Origin: JAVBRD01 sp031548365
GTDB lineage: Bacteria; Bacillota; Clostridia; Christensenellales; UBA1750
Reading direction: 5' to 3'
DNA: 64,000 bases
Assembly (NCBI GenBank): GCA_031548365.1
Contig: JAVBRD010000019.1
Coordinates: 62,001 to 126,000, forward strand
Each line of letters begins with the position of its first letter. The stretch's first letter is position 1. This document shows, one piece after another, positions 61,679 to 64,000 of this stretch. The notes below the pieces were generated by a model. That model saw only the letters and a program-made list of their open reading frames with translations. It had not been told where the DNA came from and ran no database searches. Both the position numbers and the translations under genes were made by a program.

Positions 61679-61755
61679 TGGAAAGCGAACGCTTTCCAAG
61701 CGCGGAGCGGGTCCTTCAAACGCCTTTTCCGTTGGCTGCACGGACCTTTTATGGT
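61679..61755 (+). promoter_or_regulatory. Likely attenuator between leader peptide and ABC-F gene
   Basis: GGAAAGCG-AA-CGCTTTCC is a perfect short hairpin (about 61680-61697). Downstream GGTCC (about 61709-61713) pairs with GGACC (about 61743-61747), followed by TTTTA, a terminator-like structure. A stalled ribosome on the leader could switch between them. Confidence 0.5.
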
Positions 61756-61784
61756 TCATGACAATCATAAAGGGAGCGTTGTGC

Positions 61785-63407
61785 ATGCTGGAAATCGGAA
61801 TGAGCAATGTCATCAAGAACTATGGATTTAAGAACGTGTTAAGCGGCGCGTGCCTTGAGATCATGACCTACGACCGCGTCGCCATCGTGGGGCGAAACGG
61901 CACGGGCAAGTCGACGATACTCAAGATCATCGCGGGGAGCGAGAGCGCGAACTCGGGCGACGTGAGCGTGCGCCGGGGCGCGACCATCGGGTATTTAGAG
62001 CAGATCCCCGAACTCAGCCAAAGCGGCGCGGACACACGCGCCGTGCTCATGGAGCCATTCGCGGCCGTATTCGCGTGCGAGAGGCGCATGCGCGAGCTGG
62101 AAGAGAAAATGGCGGTTGAAACCGCCGCCCCCGCGCTTGAACGGCTGATGAGCAGCTACGCGCACCAGCAAAGCGAGTTTGAAAAGCTTGGCGGTTTCGC
62201 GCTTGAGGAGCTCTTTTCCCGCGTGACCGTGGGCGTAGGCATCTCTGAGCTTTTGGACCGTCCCTTTAACGCGCTCTCCGGCGGCCAGAAGACCATCGTC
62301 AAGCTCGCGTGCGCTTTGCTCGTTCAGCCCGACATTCTTCTGCTGGACGAGCCGACCAACCATCTGGACACGCGCGCGCTCGAGTGGTTCGAGGGCTTTT
62401 TAGCCAAGTACAAAGGCACGGTGGTCATCGTCTCCCACGACCGCGCCTTCCTGGACAAGGTCGCCACCAAGACCGTGCTCCTGCGCGGGGGCGCGTGCGA
62501 GACGTACAACGGCAACTATACATACAGCATCAAAGAGCGCGAGCGCCAGCTGCTCGTGGAGTTTGAGCATTTCAAAAACCAGCAAAAGAAAATCGCCGCG
62601 ATGAAGGCGGCGATCAAGCGTTTCCGCGATTGGGGGATGCAGGGCAACAACGAAGACCTTTTGCGAAAGGCCAAGGAACTCGAGCATCGCCTGGAGCGCA
62701 TCGAGGTTCTGGAACGCCCCGAGATGGAGGCGGCCAAGCTGCCCGTGCAGCTCTCGGGCGGGCGGACGGGGAACGACGTCGTCACGCTCAAGGGCGTCAC
62801 GCTGACGGCGGGGAGCTTGACGCTCATCACGGGCGCCGACCTGACGCTGCGCTACCGCGACAAAGCCTGCCTGATGGGCGACAACGGCGTGGGCAAAACC
62901 ACGCTGGTTCGCGCTATTTTGGGCGAAATCCCGCCCGCGTCCGGCGAGATCACGGTGGCGCTTTCCGCGCGCGTGGGCTACATCCCGCAGGAGATCCGCT
63001 TTGAAGACGACTTGTCCTCGGTGCTGGAGACTTTCAAGCGCGAGGACGTGTGCGCCGAGGGCGAAGCGCGCGCCGCGCTGGCCAAGTTTTTTTTCGTGGG
63101 CGAACACGTGCACAAAAGGGTGTCCGCGCTCTCGGGCGGTGAAAAAGTGCTGCTCAAGCTCGCGCTGCTCATGCGCCGCGAGATCAACCTGCTCGTGTTG
63201 GACGAGCCGACCAACCACATCGACATCGAGACGCGCGAAACGCTTGAGCAGGCGCTTTTGGCGTTCAACGGCACCATGCTCTTTGTCTCGCACGACCGCT
63301 ACTTCATCGGTAAGCTCGCGACCCGCGTGCTCACCATCGAGAGCGGGGGACTCCACAGCTTTTCCGGCGATTACGAGACGTACAAGCGGCAGACACACAG
63401 GACATAA
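61785..63407 (+). CDS. ABC-F type ATPase, possible ribosomal protection protein
   Basis: The 540-residue soluble protein has two complete ABC domains: Walker A GRNGTGKST and GDNGVGKTT, signatures ALSGGQKT and ALSGGEKV, Walker B LLLDEPTNHLD and LVLDEPTNHID, each with catalytic Glu. The interdomain linker (about 245-320) is long, charged and helical with KRFRDWGMQGNNEDLLRKAKELEHRLERIE. Such proteins bind the ribosomal E site; some expel antibiotics. The start is ATG 61785 after AAGGGAG. The upstream leader peptide and hairpins favour an inducible resistance-type factor over a housekeeping one. It ends 5 bp before the convergent DUF4180 gene. Confidence 0.88.
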   Translation: MLEIGMSNVIKNYGFKNVLSGACLEIMTYDRVAIVGRNGTGKSTILKIIAGSESANSGDVSVRRGATIGYLEQIPELSQSGADTRAVLMEPFAAVFACERRMRELEEKMAVETAAPALERLMSSYAHQQSEFEKLGGFALEELFSRVTVGVGISELLDRPFNALSGGQKTIVKLACALLVQPDILLLDEPTNHLDTRALEWFEGFLAKYKGTVVIVSHDRAFLDKVATKTVLLRGGACETYNGNYTYSIKERERQLLVEFEHFKNQQKKIAAMKAAIKRFRDWGMQGNNEDLLRKAKELEHRLERIEVLERPEMEAAKLPVQLSGGRTGNDVVTLKGVTLTAGSLTLITGADLTLRYRDKACLMGDNGVGKTTLVRAILGEIPPASGEITVALSARVGYIPQEIRFEDDLSSVLETFKREDVCAEGEARAALAKFFFVGEHVHKRVSALSGGEKVLLKLALLMRREINLLVLDEPTNHIDIETRETLEQALLAFNGTMLFVSHDRYFIGKLATRVLTIESGGLHSFSGDYETYKRQTHRT

Positions 63408-63412
63408 TGCCG

Positions 63413-63772
63413 CTATTGATCGGCGAGCAGCCAATCCAGCGCGTCCGGCTCATTCTCAAAGGAGCGGAACATGCGTCCCCGGTTGGTTTCGATGAGGAAA
63501 TCGGCAAATTTGCCCTTGACGGCGGACGCGCCCAGCACCGCGGCCGCTTTGATGTGATAGTTTCCGAGCTTTTGCATAACCAAGCCGCACACGCGCGTGG
63601 ACAGCCGCAAAAACTCATCCGAGAGGGACGCGGCGGGGAGCAGCAGCCGCTCCGCGCCGCACCCGAAGCAAACTCCCACCAGATCAACGCCGTCCTGCTC
63701 GGCCATAATCTGACCGCTTGTCACGGCGACATAAACCTGACCGTCCCTTTGCCTTGTTTCCGTGGTCAGCAT
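63413..63772 (-). CDS. DUF4180 domain protein
   Basis: The 119-residue protein is a full-length DUF4180 member: FGCGAERLLLPAASLSDEFLRLSTRVCGLVMQKLGNYHIKAA and the terminal ETNRGRMFRSFENEPDALDWL. These small cytoplasmic proteins are related to STAS-like folds and have no known function. ATG 63772 overlaps the stop codon of the upstream aldo/keto reductase by one base (TGATG), so the two are coupled. Confidence 0.88.
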   Translation of the reverse strand: MLTTETRQRDGQVYVAVTSGQIMAEQDGVDLVGVCFGCGAERLLLPAASLSDEFLRLSTRVCGLVMQKLGNYHIKAAAVLGASAVKGKFADFLIETNRGRMFRSFENEPDALDWLLADQ

Positions 63773-64000
63773 CACCGCGCCTCCCCTTTCAGGCCCGCAA
63801 GCTCCGCTTCGGTGAACAGACGCTCACCCGCGCGCGCGTTGGCGCAGGCCTGCTCCGCCGATTTCGCGCCGGGAATGGAAACGGGCGCGGCGGCGTGGCT
63901 GGCGGTGAAGCGGATGGCCGTCTCCGCGAGGTTTTCGCGCGGAAGGCGGGCGAGGACGCGGTCAAGGCCGTCCATGCGGCGGTCAAAGTCGGCCCGTCCC
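63772..64000 (-). CDS. Aldo/keto reductase, C-terminal part (runs off the window edge)
   Basis: An open frame enters from the right edge and stops at 63772, giving the last 75 residues. It reads RVLARLPRENLAETAIRFTASH followed by PVSIPGAKSAEQACAN, the typical C-terminal end of NADP-dependent aldo/keto reductases, where IPG and the following Ser/Lys region bind the cofactor phosphate. The start lies outside the window. It is coupled to the DUF4180 gene. Confidence 0.85.
   Translation of the reverse strand, partial: GRADFDRRMDGLDRVLARLPRENLAETAIRFTASHAAAPVSIPGAKSAEQACANARAGERLFTEAELAGLKGEAR

Overview
The window looks like the chromosome of an endospore-forming, GC-rich member of the Clostridia (Bacillota). 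It carries spo0A and sigK, starts genes with TTG or GTG as well as ATG behind strong AGGAGG ribosome sites, has consensus sigma-A promoters (TTGACA-N17-TATAAT), and holds many clostridial families (LplB/LplC sugar transporters, PadR/DUF1700/DUF4097, DUF4340/GldG, CPBP protease, RlmH). I cannot name a genus.

The main result is at 18.9-24.1 kb. The sporulation sigma factor gene sigK is split. Its 5' part (24705 down to 24058, minus strand) stops being SigK exactly at a 15-bp sequence (24057-24071). The same sequence recurs in direct orientation at 18918-18932, where the missing last 19 codons of sigK sit in frame. Between the two copies lie 5.14 kb with a large serine recombinase, a small gene coupled to it, an ABC-F ATPase and a DEAD-box RNA helicase. 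Recombination between the repeats would rebuild a 235-residue SigK with pro-sequence. This is the logic of the Bacillus skin element, but in a very small element inserted in the codons of the region 4.2 DNA-binding helix.

Layout. 0-7.1 kb (minus): a truncated membrane sensor, a hybrid histidine kinase, a PEP-synthase-like/nucleotidyltransferase fusion and glutamate dehydrogenase. 7.4-8.7 kb: tRNA-Lys, spo0A and a divergent control region with a perfect 0A box. 8.7-13.1 kb (plus): a sugar-phosphate nucleotidyltransferase/phosphomannomutase-like fusion, a URO-D-like protein and a decayed EamA transporter. 13.1-18.6 kb (minus): amino-sugar catabolism (esterase, nagA, nagB, Gfo/Idh/MocA oxidoreductase). 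18.9-24.7 kb: the sigK element. 24.9-32.1 kb (plus): an LplB/LplC-type sugar transporter operon with two paralogous proteins of unknown function. 32.5-48.9 kb: mostly minus-strand operons (GH4 glucosidase-methyltransferase-kinase; heterodimeric ABC exporter; GH5-like; MFS-MATE-HAD; Nudix; CPBP-RlmH). 49.0-53.7 kb (plus): a four-gene Gld-type ABC system. 53.8-64 kb: an XRE regulator, an Imm5-like protein, an AraC regulator read through into a second gene, a hairpin-rich gap, a PadR-DUF1700-DUF4097 operon, GH43, an ABC exporter, and an ABC-F gene preceded by a leader peptide and a likely attenuator.

Together the genes describe a sporulating saccharolytic anaerobe that scavenges plant or host glycans and amino sugars and defends itself with exporters and ribosome-protection-type ATPases.
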